Positions 11,258-24,314 of a stretch of 64,000 nt of DNA are shown piece by piece. The translations under genes were made by a program, and so were the position numbers. Numbering within the stretch: position 1 is the stretch's first letter; every line of letters begins with the position of its first letter. The notes beneath the pieces are model-generated. The model worked only from the letters and a program-made list of their open reading frames with translations, searched no databases and was not told the origin of the DNA. This DNA is from Linnemannia elongata (Eukaryota > Mortierellomycota > Mortierellomycetes > Mortierellales > Mortierellaceae): positions 2,548,001-2,612,000 of the forward strand of contig JAXBDG010000005.1 in NCBI GenBank assembly GCA_036320915.1, in the 5' to 3' direction.

Positions 11258-11565
11258 GGTGTGATGATGTTGTGTTGTGTTGATGGAAGTGGAAAGGGTG
11301 TGGTCGATGCAATGAATGAATGAAAGGACACAGGTTCTATACTTTCATTGTCCTGAACTGAAAGGTGTAGGTGGGACTGGCAAAAATAAAAGCAAGCAAG
11401 GCATTTCTTTTTTTTTTTTTTTTTGAGTGGCTTAGAGGGCGAAATGTGTTGATCAAACACATTTCGATTTCTGGTTGCTGTAGAAGAGGAGACACCACAA
11501 CGTTCTTTGAAAATGCGTCTTTCTTTATACTTTTGCAGGGTGTAACCAAATTCTTTCTATTTCTC
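11258..11565. promoter_or_regulatory. Short spacer between MED18 and RCL1
   Basis: This 308-base gap separates the MED18 stop from the RCL1 start. Both genes are on the minus strand, so it must hold the MED18 3' end and the RCL1 promoter. It carries a T run at 11408-11424 (A run on the gene strand). No gene is seen. Confidence 0.45.
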
Positions 11566-12917
11566 TTACTGCTGGAAGGCTACAGATCCAGCAAGCAGGT
11601 TGCGGACAAGGTTGATCTCCTCAGACATCGAATTGACGTTCTCCTGCGAGACAAAGCTCGAGGTGATCTCGACCTGCCACGGCGATGCCGCCTCGGCAGC
11701 TACCCCCCCTGCCGTCTCTTCCTCGGGCACAATTGCTGAAAATGCGTCATGCTGCTTCGACAACTGGTTTTCATAAAAAAAAAAAAAAGGTGAAGCAAGG
11801 GAAGAACCATTAGCAAAAATAAGATTTAAGTATGAATGACATTTCCTAAGTGTGTCCGCGAACGATTTATCCACATCTGTGCGTGTTAAAACGGGCTTGA
11901 GTTGTTACCTTGTATTCGCGGAAGACTGATATCCTGCAGATGTTGTTGTACATAAAGTTGTATCCTCTCCTCACATACTCCTCCTCGAACCTACATGGAA
12001 CCGAAAAAATAAATAAAAAAAAAAAGGCGCGTTAAAATAAATACAGCGCTCAATTATTCCATCTATTCTTTACTTGCGCCTCATCTTCACCAACAAAAGG
12101 TCGACAAAACCAATCGACGATATACTTACCCATATCCAAGTAACGTCATAAATCCAAATGCATCACCATGGATCTTGACCAAGATCGCTGACCGGACAAC
12201 AAGGTTTCTGCCCGGTTCTGGATGTCCATATTGACACAACTGATACTGCCTACTGACCACCGTCTTGGGATCGTGATGATAGTGTGTCAATCCCGCCGGG
12301 TTGTTGTTATCGCCTCCCATTCCTGTTGCTTGTACTGATGCCAATGCCGATGCCGATGCTAACGTGTCTTTGTTCTCCTGGGTACTGGGTGTCATGTCTA
12401 CATCCCCTGCCGTTGTCGATATTGCGGCATTGCTGTTAATATCGCCGTTGGCAGTAAAGGTCCTCAGTCTCTTCTTCCCGCTGCTCTCATGTCCAACTGA
12501 AGAATTGGGTTGCTTGTTGCTGCTGGTATCCAGCACTGTCAACTTGACCCTCAACCGCAAATGCACCTCGTCGTTCCTGGCAGAGTACATCGGCCTCTGG
12601 ACTAGCGACATATGTAAAATGTGCGTCAAACAGTTATGTTAACAACCCATGGCGCCTCAAAAACCACAAAATCAAAATTTCCCTTCTTTCTTTCTTTCAT
12701 TCCTGCTAAGCAAAACCCTGTCTGTTCCAAGAAGGCGCTTTTGTTATGTACCAGCGGGTGCGAACTTCAACTCGTGTTCAAACATCTTTGAATGGGCCGC
12801 ATGTTCACAGAGACCCAGAAGTCGATCGTAGAGAGGGCGGAACTGGCCGGCGAGGACTTGTCCTGTGAGACTGCATTCAAATGACGCGCCACCCTGTGCT
12901 CCTCCTGGTACTGCCAT
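11566..12917 (-). CDS. MED18: Mediator complex subunit 18
   Basis: Med18 is a head-module subunit of Mediator, which links transcription factors to RNA polymerase II. Four exons are read on the minus strand: 12917-12752, 12601-12130, 11990-11909 and 11763-11566, giving 305 residues. Family features include FECSLTGQVLAGQF near the start, a cluster of charged beta-strand segments (EVHLRLRVKL), a Gly-rich turn (LLGYGFEEEYVRRG) and a C-terminal helix (NSMSEEINLVRNLLAG). An insert of roughly 90 Ser/Thr/Asn-rich residues in the middle is longer than in yeast or human. The start at 12917 is the first true ATG; the frame upstream has only a GTG. It is in tandem with RCL1. Confidence 0.88.
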
Positions 12918-15858
12918 TGTTGTAAAAGTAGATGTTGCTGGGTTCCTGGTAAGGTGTGATGACACCGTTGTGAAGGTGCTTTTTGTCGTTGTCTTGTGGG
13001 ACGCGTCCGTTCTTGGACTGAAGATAACCCTTAAGGTTTCTGAGATTATTTAAATTTGACTGATGAGCTGATAGAGCGTTAGAAGGTGATGGGTGATGTA
13101 GGCCGGGTGGTGAAAAGGTATGCCAGGCCCAACCCACAGACTATGCCTTCCTCGTCATTTTCTTTCTTTTTACTCTAAGAATATCCCCAGGGTTGTAAAA
13201 AGGTACCCAATATCCATCACTTCACTCTGCTCTTCGGTCCCCTTCTCTACCGAATGAACTCTAACGTTGAACCCCACCTCATGGATAAAAATACCCGGCT
13301 TTTCTTTTTTACGTCAAGAGAGAAAGCACCATTGCTCCGCTAAGATTTTTTATTTAGCGCGTGCAGATTCTCACTATTGAAAAAAGAGAGTTCCCAGGTT
13401 TCATTCGAGAGGGGGCGTAGAGTACTTTATTAAAGGAGATTTTCTTGTTCTCCTGGTAATATGCAAAAATGCGGGGGAAGGAAATAGGAGACAGGGCGAG
13501 AGAAAGAGAGAACTCGTGTGAGTGTGCATACGGGTAATAGGAGTGAAGAAGATAAAGGAGAGACAGAAATGAGAACTTAAGAAGAAGGGGAGGGAGAGGA
13601 GTCCATGTCGGTAATTGGTATGGAAACAAACGCACAGCAGACTACACTGTCACTTCAACTCGCTTCCTACGTATGTGGAGCGACAAGACAAGAGTGATAT
13701 GTAGGCTGTTGGCGTAGGTACTTCTTTGCAAGGGGGTACGCTGGAACTATTAATACACATGGTTTTGGTTGTGGTTGCCGTTGTTACATTTTTTTTGTAC
13801 CTCCCTTGCCGAGTTTGTGATCGAATGGTTTTGGTTATCAACTGTAACACATAAACATAACAACGACGACGATAACGACAACTCCATGGCCATCTTTCTT
13901 ACCATTCAACGCAATAGTCATGAGAGAGACGTAAAACAATAAACCTGAACGGCCGTAGCCGTGTGGCGAGTGCTAGTTGCAAAGGTACTTCGCTAAACAT
14001 GGAACAAAGGGTACCCCTGCCGAACATACCTCTCCGCCTCCCGGCCCTTTTCTTCCCATCGATACAATTGTACTTGTCCTGCTTTGGTACCCTTGTCACT
14101 TTTTTTCATCGTCAGCATCATACATGTACTTACAGTTGACCTTATGCATGCTCATTTCCCAACCAAGCCGCTCATTATGAGGTGAGGTGTTTTCGGTTAT
14201 CAGCCGTCCAAAACAAGAGCACCATGGAGTAAAAAGAACTGGACTGGGGAGTTGGGGTAGGTGGGGGCTGGGATTAGGACGAAAATAACCAAAAGGTGGG
14301 TGGTTGATGACCCTGCCTCGCCTTTGTCGCTCAATTACAAAAAAGCGATAGCAGTCTACTTTTGGAATGAAAAGCTTGCTCGTAATTGTACGACTGACCC
14401 CTGTTCCCCTCGGAAATGAGCGAGAGAGTAACGAGAAAGAGAGAGATGGACAGGTGTACGAGTGCCAACTATCCAGCAGACCTTGTGCAGCTTCCAAAAT
14501 GAGATGAAGTGCAATTCAACTCCAGCCCAATCAAGGCCGAGAAAGGAGAACATTGCCCTCATCGCTCATGCCCTTCCTTGCCTCTTTTCCCTCTCTTGTC
14601 CCGCTGTCCCATTGTCGTTGCTTGAGGCGCTCCCTAATAGGCCAAACCCAGTCCATTCACACAACAGAGAGTTAAATTTGTCCTCTCTTCAGTAAACTCA
14701 TTTACGAAAAGAGATAAAAAAAATATGAGCACAAAAGAAAAATGCTCTCAACAACAGAGAGAGTACATTTTCTTTTTTTATTACTTGAACAGTTGGACCT
14801 GTTCATGTGCGGGCAGACATAAGCTGGGAGAGAAAAAGCGACGAGTAGGAGGGAGACGCAGCAATAGGATTATCGCCGAGGATAATAATCTCCCTCTGAC
14901 CTCTTTCCTTTTTTTTTTTTGTTCGTTGTTTGTTGTTGTGGCACTCATCCAATTCCGTTGCCTTTCTTTTGTTGTAGTTGTTGGTCTCTGCCTTGCAGCT
15001 GCTTCAAGAAAAAGGCAAATGACAAAAGGCTGCAAGAAAGAGAATGACTGAACAAAGGTTAACGAGTGAAGACAGTGTAGACTATTTAAACCCGAGGGAG
15101 GGCGTTGGTGTGGTTCATGCATACCCTCGGTATGAATAGTGTCAAACAGGAATTAAGTAAGACTAAAAGGCACAACACTCACTCCTTCGTATACACACAG
15201 CCAGAGACCCAAATAAGAGAGAGAGAGATTGAGAGAAAAGGAGAGAAAAACGAGAGGGCTCACACACTTAGGGTTTTGTCCAAATGAGATGAAAATTTTC
15301 TTACCTGGATTACATGACAAAGGGAGGATCTGGCCTTATTCATTTGTTGTTCCCTGGTTCAGTTCCGTTCCTACTGGTCCACCTGCCCTTCTCCCTTGTC
15401 CGATTGAATTTCGACTCTCATCCTCTATTCTTTTTTTATGTCCACCTCGACCCCCCTGGACCCCCATTCGGCCTTCTTGTCCATTGTACATAGTTTTGCC
15501 ACCGTCATTAACGAGCTCATTTCTATCTTCGTTTACCAGTTTACCCGTAATACACACACTTTGAGCAACGACAAAAAGGCATCAAATGTACCTGGGCCCG
15601 TCCTTTGTATAAATATATAACTTGTCGGCCTTTTCTCTTTTCTCTCTTCTTCTCTTCTCTTCTTCGCATCCATTCCTCCCCTCCCCTTTCTCTCCAACCA
15701 ACCAAAAACCCAACTCTCTTTGCTAGAAGGACACTCTCCCCCCCGTTCACTTCTTTGCCCCTTCCTCTCTTTTAACGACCCTCCACCCTAACCCTTACCC
15801 CATACCCTCACCCCCTCATACCCTTCCCTCAAACCGCTCAACTCGCATACCCTTCAAA
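12918..15858. other. 2.9-kb divergent intergenic region
   Basis: This region lies between the MED18 start (-) and the chitin deacetylase start (+), so it should hold both promoters. The 240 bases before 15859 are very C/T-rich (15620-15850), typical of strong fungal promoters. GA-rich DNA lies at 15215-15250. Open frames inside (for example 14096-14497 minus) are low-complexity and lack codon preference. No gene is supported. Confidence 0.5.
15620..15858 (+). promoter_or_regulatory. C/T-rich core promoter of the chitin deacetylase gene
   Basis: This is a nearly pure pyrimidine stretch with a TATA-like element (ATAAATATATAA) at about 15608-15619 just upstream. C/T-rich blocks next to the start are common in highly expressed fungal genes, which fits the biased codon use of the gene that follows. 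No specific binding site is claimed. Confidence 0.45.
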
Positions 15859-17379
15859 ATGGTCAAGTTCCTTGCCTCTTCCTTCACGGTCCTCGTGTTG
15901 ACCATCGCTGCCGTCAAGGCCCAAATCAACCCCGCCCTCTACCCCAAAGTCAACGAGATCCCCCCCGTTAACTCGCCCGAGGTCATTGCCTGGTTGAAGG
16001 AGATTGACTTGACTGGCGCTCCTCAAATTGAGCTCCACAAGGGTGCCCCCCCAGCTTGCCCCAACCCTCCAATTGCCAACGAGTAAGTGTTTTCTTTCTT
16101 TTATCAGAAAGGTTTATCTTGATAAGAGAGAAAGCAGCAAGGGTAGCATAAACAAAGAGGTGGCCATTGGAGTCTATGGTGAAGTGAGGGAGAGGCGGAG
16201 AAGATGAGAGCTCCTTGATACTTGTGTCCGCCTGTTCGGGACTATGGTGTCTTGTAAAGTCCAAACTACTTGTGCACTCGGTCGCTCTCACAACTTGCCT
16301 TTCCGTATCTCCATCGTGCCCTTCCTATCCTTTGCTGCTCTCGACTCCTTTGTCTCTCCCTCTCTCTCTATCTCTCTCCCTCTCTTTGCATTACTTTCTC
16401 TTGTGGTTTCATAAACAACGGCCGTTCTAACCATATCCGCATATTTTAATTTCCCTCTCCCTTTCCCCTTATCCTCCTCTTACCATCTTAAAGGTGCTAC
16501 TGGACTTGCGATGGATGCGCCGCCGACGATATCACCGCCTGCGCTGCTCCCAACACCTGGGGTCTGACCTTCGATGACGGTCCCTCGACCTTCACCCCCA
16601 CCCTCTTGGACTACCTCAAGACCAACAAGCTCTCTGCTTCCTTCTTCGTCATCGGCTCCAACGCCATCCAGTACCCCGACACCCTCAAGCGTGAGGTCGC
16701 CGAGGGCCACCATCTCGCCTCCCACACCTGGTCCCACCACGCCCTGACCACCCTCACCAACGAGCAGATCGTTGCCGAGATGAAGTGGACTGAGAAGGCC
16801 GTCATGGAGGCCACCGGTCTCCGTCTCAAGTACATGCGTCCCCCATACGGAGACATCAACAACCGTGTCCGTTTCGTCCTCAAGAAGCTCGGTTACATCC
16901 CCGTCGACTGGACCGGTGATGCCTTTGACACCAACGACTGGAGAATCCCCACCATGACCGAGGCCCAGGTCATTGCCACCTTCTCCAAGTCCCTTGACAC
17001 CTACGTTGCCGGCCCCAAGACCAAGGGTTTCTACTGCCTTGAGCACGATGTCTCTTCCTTGACCGTTAACGTTGCCTTGAAGTTGCTCCCTCTCGGTATT
17101 GCCCGCAAGATCAACTTTGCCTCCGTTGCTGGCTGCGAGTCTGATGCTCAGCCCTACCAGTCTGGTTCCACTGCCCCCATGCCTACCCTTCCTTCCGGCA
17201 CCACCCCTGGCCAGCCCTCCCCCTCCAAGGGTGCTACTCCCTCCGCTGGCTCTGGTAACGGAACTGTCAACGGCCCTACTATTGTTGACCCCAAGAACAA
17301 GAGCGGTGCCTCGTCTGTTGCCGTCTCTGGTGTCTTCGCTGCTGCCGCTGCCGCCGCTGCCGCTCTTATCCTTGCATAA
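15859..17379 (+). CDS. Secreted chitin deacetylase (NodB-domain polysaccharide deacetylase)
   Basis: The enzyme removes acetyl groups from chitin to make chitosan, a main wall polymer of zygomycete-type fungi. Two exons, 15859-16082 and 16494-17379, give 369 residues. A signal peptide covers about residues 1-21, cut near VKA|Q. The NodB domain shows motif 1 TFDDG (T100-G104, D102 and D103), motif 2 HTWSH (H152, H156, metal ligands), motif 3 RPPYG (R190-G194), a conserved DW region and a LEHD motif near the end. A Ser/Pro/Thr linker and a hydrophobic Ala-rich tail suggest a GPI anchor, with the cleavage site probably near NKSGASS. Codon use is strongly C-ending, implying high expression. The six cysteines just before motif 1 (C76-C91 region and the end of exon 1) are typical of fungal wall deacetylases. 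Confidence 0.93.
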
Positions 17380-18276
17380 ATTATCTTCCCCTTAACAGGA
17401 GAAGTAAAGGATGTGTACGATAATTGCATTTTAGAAAACTTAGTAGTAGCACTTTTTTTTTTTTACTCCTTCTGACTCTCCTTGACGGAGGCCCCGGAGG
17501 GAGGATTATTTAAAAAACATATGGTCGAATAAACCAAAAATAATAATAGCCTACATCTACATCACTTGTCTCCTTGTGTTTTTTCTATGAATCCTTGATG
17601 CAGTTAGGATGGTCTACATAGTTCTATGGGATGGATAACCTTGCACAAAAGAAGTAGAAGTGTATAGGTGTTATGGAGAAAAATGATAAACATCAGTTTC
17701 GAATGAATGAGACGAAGAATTGACTTTCGTAGGTCTAGTTTCTTACGGACATCACACACAAAAGTGACACCTGTGCCCTGGTATCTGACACATTTCAATT
17801 AAACATTTACCCGGGTGGAATACAACCTTATTTTTTTTAGTCTGCAATCCACATCCAAATCAACAATGTTTCAACAGAGAGGAGGCTGCATGGAATGTGT
17901 GGAAAGGGACAGAAGGAAAATTTTAGGTCTTTTCCTCGTTGTTCAGTCAAAGGAGAAGGACATAATGATGACAATGATGATGAAGAGGAAGAAACGATGA
18001 TATATTATATGATATGTTCAAGAAGAAAAGAATGGCTATGTAGATGAAAAAGAGCAAAAAAAAAATGGTTTCCAGCGTAAACAAAATACGTGGCATGATT
18101 TCAAAAAAAAAAAGAAAAACACTAGGGCCATTGAGCAGCACATTGTTCTTCCTAACATGCACCTCATTTCCCACACCCTCCCTCCTCCTCCTCCTCCTCC
18201 TCCTCCTCCTCCATACAAACTTGCTCCCACACTTTGTCTCACTCCTCCCCTCCCACATCCGTACCCCCATCCGTCT
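17380..18276. other. Convergent 3' intergenic region
   Basis: This is the gap between the stops of the deacetylase gene (+) and the 994-residue gene (-). It includes GAATAAACC at 17527-17535, A/T-rich DNA and a CCT repeat at about 18178-18212. No gene is seen. Confidence 0.45.
18178..18212. repeat. (CCT)n microsatellite
   Basis: About eleven CCT (AGG on the other strand) units lie in the 3' flank of the 994-residue gene. This is a simple polymorphic repeat with no function implied. Confidence 0.85.
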
Positions 18277-21200
18277 CTAATACCGTATGGCTCCAAAGTC
18301 AACTGTAAATTCAGACATCAAGTCGCCCAACGGTGTAATTTCCGGCAACACCACCTTCTCCCCAATACCACCCAGTTGCAACAGATGCAAGGCCTTCTCG
18401 GTGGCGCCCATCATAATCTTGGCCATATCATCCTCTGACATCTGAGTGTCTTCGCACCGCCGCGAAACGTACGCCGGTGGTGGAGGGGGCATCATCGCCA
18501 TTGTCGACAGGTCCCCGCTCGAATACTTTTTCTCACCACTAGCGCGAGAGGGTTGCTGTGGGGATGTCATGGGGATGGAGGAGAAGGATTCTGTATCTGA
18601 GGTTGGAGACCCGACGATAGCCATGCCTGGAGTAGTCGCGGCGCGGGCAGTTGTGGGGGATCCCTTCCTGGTTTCACATGCAGACTCTGTGGATGACGAA
18701 GATACAGTCTCAGAGGACGCAATCGAGGAAGAGGATTCGCGGCGCTGGATCGAGCTTCCCCATCGACCACTGTTGCTGTTATTGTTCTTGGTATCGCTGT
18801 TGTTAACAGGGGTTCGGAAGGCACTGAACCATGAACGACGGTACTCGGGCGAGGGTGTCTGATAGTGATTACTGGCTGGTCGACTTGACGACGTAGCAGG
18901 AGGTGAAGGAGTGTTAATGTCTCCACCATAGCCCTCCGGAAACCGTGGCGGCGAACCCGTCGCGGAGAAACCTGTCACACTGCCCATTCCTGGCTGACGG
19001 TAGTACTGGTGCTGGAATTGGGACCTCAAATGACTTGGCGGCGACGAAGAAGCCGAAGTCGAAGAACTCGGCTGATGGGGTTCCAGGAACGAATCACTCG
19101 TAGTAATTGACCCAACCGAGGTATGCATCGACGACAACGAAGACCTATACGCATGCCCCTGTCCCAGCCCCACAGTAGCACCCACACCACTTCCGATGCT
19201 CACCCCTCGGAGGTGATGGTGGTTTGGCGAGAAGGCATGGAACTGTGGGCTGGAGGGTGCGGTGGCAACGGCAGATGAGGATCGCGAATGAGTTAGAGCG
19301 GCAGAGGCGGCACGCATGGAACTGAGGGCTGCGGGTGAGGGGCGACGGTCCTTGAGTTGTTGGGTGTAGTGCCGTCTGCGTCTCCATCTGTACACCTATT
19401 GTAGTCGTGGAGGTGGGAAAAGGCGGTGGGAAGCAAAGTCAGTATCTTTTGGAATAACGGGGAAAGGAAAATGAGGCGCGATTTAGGTATGTTCTTTGAG
19501 CACTCTCCCTCCCTTTCTCTCTCTCTGACTGTCTGTCGTTGCTGTTGCCATGGAATAAAGTAAAGGGGTGGTGTCCCTGGCACTCCCGCGCTATCTCAAG
19601 GCACTCTTTCTTTTTTTCGCTCCCTTATGTTCTTTGCCAGCATCATTAAGAATGCGAACCGAGCACATATTCCCTTCCCACCTCATTACTCAAAAACGTG
19701 GCAAAAGAGCTGATAAAATATAGTGACCATGACAAAGAGAGTACACACAAGATGAGGGAAAAAAAGAAAGGAATGGAGAGAATGCAAACAATCCCACAAA
19801 AAAACACGCACAGAGCAAGGGGAAGGGGCAGTCGCACCATAACAAACCAAAACAAATCAAAAGAAAAGAAAACAAAGAAAACAAAAGAAACTAATAACAT
19901 ACAGAGTATTGGACTCCCAAGAGCAAGACAACAGCCCCTGGCAGAATAGGAACAAACACCATCAAGGCAGGCAGCATCAGCACCCATGCAATTGACGCAA
20001 CTGCAGCCAGTCCGATCGTGTATACCGTCCAATGCATATTGTGCTGCTTGGCATCCTCCCAGAACCCTGGGAACTCGGTCCTCTCAAGAGGACCCAAGCC
20101 TCCACCGATGCGACTGGTGCTTAGGATCAGGTTCCGCTCGGCAGCTGATGCTGCTGCGGTAGCTCGCTGCAAACTTGCGATCCGGAGCAAGCCTTGCATC
20201 CGGGGCGGGGATGACAACGTGGATGATGTGCTGCTGTGGTTGTTGTTGTGAGCGGTGATGTTGGTGTGTGAGAGGGACATGAGGGTGTCTTTGTGGTCGT
20301 GTTCAGGACCGATAAGAGCCGATAGATCCTTTTCGGTATCGGAACCAGTCCTTTCCATCAGGCGCGTCGCGGGCGACGGCGAGGACGACAAGGACGACCG
20401 GGGGTTAAATGCCGTAGGAGGAGTCTTCATCATCATGTCTGCAGCAGAGCCCGTCGACCCAAAGATGGGGATCGCCTGTGGAGGCATGTTGGAGATACCC
20501 CTGTGGCCAAGGCCAAGGCCAGTAGCTGTCTTGGTGCTGGGTCGTGGCAGCGGCATGTTGTTGTTAGAAGGCGAGGTAGACGACGACATGGAAGAGGGGA
20601 TGACTGCAACGGAGTGTCGCTTCACGTCTCGAGACACCTTTGGAGAGAACACTCTAGGTGTAATAGTTGTGGACACCATGTCAGACATCATAACTCCACT
20701 GCCCGCAACAATAATCGCAGGGGAGGACAAAGTAGTCGCAGAAGAGGAGGATGCCGAGCGCGCCAGGGCCACGGGTAAGGAGTAACGCTTGGTCTTTGCG
20801 GTGTGAGAAGCGACGATAGATGCTGTGGTGGTGGTAATAGTAGGATCATGGGCTAGATGTTGCTGCTGTTGGTCAGGGACCTGCTGGAGGGGAGGGGAAA
20901 TAGCAATGACTGCTGAAGTTGCCGAAAGTGTTGATATTGTTGATGTTGTTGCTGTTGTTGGTCCTGTTCCTACACCTGCTCCGTGATCCGAAGACGATGG
21001 TGGAGAAGAAGAGATGTAAGGGGGTGGTGGAGGCGACACCATGCTGACCCTATGAGTCGGGTACTGGTACGCCATCTTCTCTTTCTCAATCATCGAGAGT
21101 GCCATGGTTGTCGAGGGCTTGCGCGAGTTGTGATTGTCTTTGTTGGATTGGATTGGGCGAGGGCTGACACGGACCACTGTCTGAGGGGTAGTAGTAGAAG

Positions 21201-21768
21201 TGGTTATCGTAGTACTGCTGTTGGTGAAATTGGCGTACTTTGCAGAATACGACAACACAGGAGTCGCCTTGGCTGTAGGTGGGGTAGGCAATTGCTGCTG
21301 CTGTGGTTGTGGTTGTTGTTTCTGCTGCCTCAACTGCGCAAAAGGATGGCTCTGATAAGCTTGATATGCCGGCGCTTCAACCTTAATAGCAACACCAGCA
21401 GCAGCAGGCGAAGGGAACTCGTATTCCCTCAACTTCTTCCTATCATCCTTCTCCGCAACAACAGTAGGTGTAACCGGTGTCAACAAGTGCAGATTAGGCT
21501 GTTGAGGCATCGGCATCATCATTTTGAAGGGGAGAGGGGTCATCATAGGGGACGAGATGTCGGACGAAGGTGAGTCTGGGTACTGATATCCGTTCCTGGT
21601 GAGCGAAAAGAAACTAGCCTCTTCTGCTCCTTCCTTTGAGGTATTGGTGGTGTTGGTGGTGTTGAACATTCCTGAGGGCGAGAGCGGTTCACTTCTGGAA
21701 GCCTTCTTCATGTGGAGGTAGGAAGGCGTGGAGGGGATATCGATATGGAGAGGGTTCATTCGAGCCAT
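18277..21768 (-). CDS. 994-aa disordered protein with a central hydrophobic hairpin
   Basis: Two exons (21768-19903 and 19395-18277) join in phase 0 through a 507-base GT-AG intron. Residues 1-570 are Ser/Thr/Pro/Gln-rich and probably disordered. Residues 578-620 form a long hydrophobic stretch with a Pro in the middle (FVPILPGAVV), best read as a two-helix membrane hairpin. The intron falls right after it (QYS|VYRWRRRRHY), followed by a strongly basic patch that would keep the flanks in the cytosol. The C-terminal half is again low-complexity and ends in a better ordered segment of about 60 residues (EDDMAKIMMGATEKALHLL). I do not recognise the family. A hairpin protein of the ER, lipid droplet or plasma membrane is a guess. 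The ATG at 21768 is chosen for its context. Confidence 0.75.
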
Positions 21769-23119
21769 GATGGTGACGGTGGTCCTCTCGGGAAAGGGTA
21801 GAGGGTACGTGTGTGTTGGGTTGGTTTGATTTGAGAAGGGGATGAGGAGTGGTTTGAAAAGGTAAAGAGGGTAAAGTATGTGTGAATGGGGTATGGAATG
21901 CAAAATGAGGCAAGCAAGAAATTGGAATATGTGGCAAGAGAGGAGGCACAGAGGGCTGCAGGGACGAAACGGCCCACGCGTCGATGTGTGGACGAGAGGG
22001 GATCAATAGGGCTAAAGGGTAGGACAGCTAGAGGGCTACTTCGTCTTCTTCTTGGTTAGAAGGGATAATGAAAAGGGAGGGAAAGGGAAAGGATGGAAGA
22101 AGAGAGAGAGAACAGAAAAAGAACGAGAATTGGAGGGTCTAGAGACAAAGAAGTGAAAAGGAATTAAAGTGAGCCAAGATGGAAGTACGATTCTCGCGCT
22201 CTTAGTTCTTTGCTTCTACTGGGAGCCCAAAGAGAACGAGCGAGAGATAAGAGGGAAAGAAAGAGGGAAAGTGAGAGAAAGGGAGTGAGAGAATAAAGTA
22301 CCCAAATGGATTCGGTTCGGAGAAAAGGAATGCATGCACCATGTCGAAAGAAAGACACACTTGGGACAAGGTGCGTAAAAGTGACTGGGTCTAATTGATT
22401 GAAGAAGGAAAGGGACAAAGGGTCAAAGGGAAATGGCATGCGACCCAGTCGGTGATTGGGTTGTTCTTATCGCGTACTTGCATGCGAATAGCACTGGCAG
22501 GAAAAGGATGTGCCCTTTGCGAATAGTTACAATAAGCATTCAATACCATGGACACTACCACTTTCATCCGATTGCCCCACCCCCTCGCATATTCCATACG
22601 ACATAATAACCCTTTTGTTTTTGCCTCCTTCCATGGTGCCTTCCTTTCTTCCTTCCTTCCATCCCTCATCTCCCTTTCTCAATGGGTGTACTGGTATAAC
22701 ATCTGAATAGGTCCTGCCTGGCTGTCCCTTATGCTTCTTCTTTTTGCATCGACCCCTTCTTTCTTTCTTTTCTTGTCTTGTTCACCTCTGCCCCTTCTCC
22801 TGGACATTCACGTTGTTATTGTTATGGTTGTTGATTAGCATCTCATCCCATTCCATCACACACCTCCCTCCCTCTTTCCTTCCCCCTTTCTATTCGCCTG
22901 CCTCTTCCTTTTCCTCTCTCTCCCACTTCTTCTCGTTCTCTTATACCACTTGCCCTCAAATCCCAATTAAATCAGCACTGGCTTTTTTGTGTCTGCATGC
23001 ACTAATAAAACTACCGGGCGCGAGGTCGGCTTGCAAGGGTCGCAGGTGTTGTTGTCCCTTAGCTACCCAGTTGTACCCATTCGCACGCCATTTGGTGTAG
23101 CCATTGATGCATCTGTCAT

Positions 23120-23164
<45 letters not shown>

Positions 23165-24101
23165 AAGGAGGCCAAAGGGGTGCTGAAAGAAAGGGCAAGG
23201 GGCCGGTGTGCCATTGCCAACAACAACTGGCGCCACTCCGTCTCGATACACACCAACCATCTTTTGTGATTTGACAAAACCCCTTCCCCTCCCCCTTCTC
23301 CTGGGCTGGCGGATTCTTCCCTTGTCTCTTCTCATTCGTGTTCGACACTTTGCCTGTCTCTTCCTCTTTTCTTCGCCTCTGCTTTTTCTTTTTGTTCGGC
23401 GAGTCAGAAAGGCTTGCCTGGGCACACGCGACAAATCGTTCATCAGGGAGGAAGGAGAAGGTGGTCTGTGAGAACATGGATTTCATACACCATTTGTCTG
23501 TCCGTCCTTCTGTCTTTCCAAGGAGGATCCGTCAAGGGGGATCCATCTTGGCAACACGTTGTTACAAGTCAGACGATCAAACAAAAGGAACAAGGTCCTC
23601 GTTGATCATGTTATCCATCCTTTATTTTCAGGACTAACGCGAACGCGGCAAATGAAAGTCCCTCTGTACTTTGATTGTCGGTGTGTCGCGTCAGAGAGAA
23701 ATTAAAAATGACGCACGCGCGGCAGCAAATGAAAAGGAATGGTAACCATACGTCGTCCCCAAATGCCAGGCAGGTCAAGAATCTTGAGCCGAAAGAAATG
23801 AAAAGAAACGCAGAGACACCAGCAGAGTACGTCGTCAGCGGTGTTGTTCTTGGTAGTCAGCCTTCTAGTTGCAAATGGTAACCATACCTTTGCCCTCACT
23901 TCCATTCCTTGCATCGTCGCTCTTTTTGCGCTGCCTTCTTCTCTTCCTCCCTCTCTCCTAACAATATTCGCGAAATTGAGTGTTGTACCCCATCCCATCC
24001 CATCCTTTCTTTTCCTTGTCCATTCGATTGACCCCTTTCCTACTCTTCCCTAGTTCATTCAGGACCACCCCCTTCATTTCATACCGTAACATAGAACAAA
24101 A
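21769..24101. other. 2.3-kb intergenic region
   Basis: This region lies between the 994-residue gene start (-) and a small ORF (+). It has A/G-rich DNA at 22050-22300, C/T-rich DNA at 22600-22960 and a (GA)n tract. Open frames are low-complexity. No gene is supported, though exons belonging to the small ORF at 24102 could hide just upstream. Confidence 0.45.
23122..23160. repeat. (GA)n microsatellite
   Basis: About nineteen GA units in a row lie in intergenic DNA. GA/CT tracts can bind GAGA-type factors or form triplex DNA, but nothing here shows function. Confidence 0.9.
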
Positions 24102-24314
24102 ATGTCAGTGTTCCTAGCAATACTCGTATTCATGCACCTGTATGAGGTGAAACCTGAGATAGAGCAGCAGACGTTAGACGAGTATCGTCTGCAGCAGACT
24201 GAACCCTTGTGGATGCAAGGCCTGCCCATGATCAGCAGCACCGTCCAGTTGCTCGAGTGGGCCGCTATAGGTCTTAGCGGTCTCCACTCTCACTTCCTCG
24301 ACCGCATCATCTAA
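24102..24314 (+). CDS. Possible small membrane-associated protein, 70 aa
   Basis: The ATG lies in a good context (ACAAAAATGT). The product starts with a hydrophobic segment, SVFLAILVFMHLY, and ends LHSHFLDRII. The second half uses C-ending codons (GTC CAG TTG CTC GAG TGG GCC; TTC CTC GAC CGC ATC ATC) as the real genes here do, which argues that at least this part is coding. It may be a complete small gene or the last exon of a longer one. It stops 435 bases before the next gene on the same strand. No family is recognised. Confidence 0.45.
   Translation: MSVFLAILVFMHLYEVKPEIEQQTLDEYRLQQTEPLWMQGLPMISSTVQLLEWAAIGLSGLHSHFLDRII

Noticed and set aside
20255..20785. Plus-strand open frames opposite the 994-residue gene
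   Set aside because: They are shadows of the low-complexity minus-strand coding sequence.
23122..23160. Possible CRISPR-like or regulatory array
   Set aside because: It is a plain GA dinucleotide repeat without spacers.
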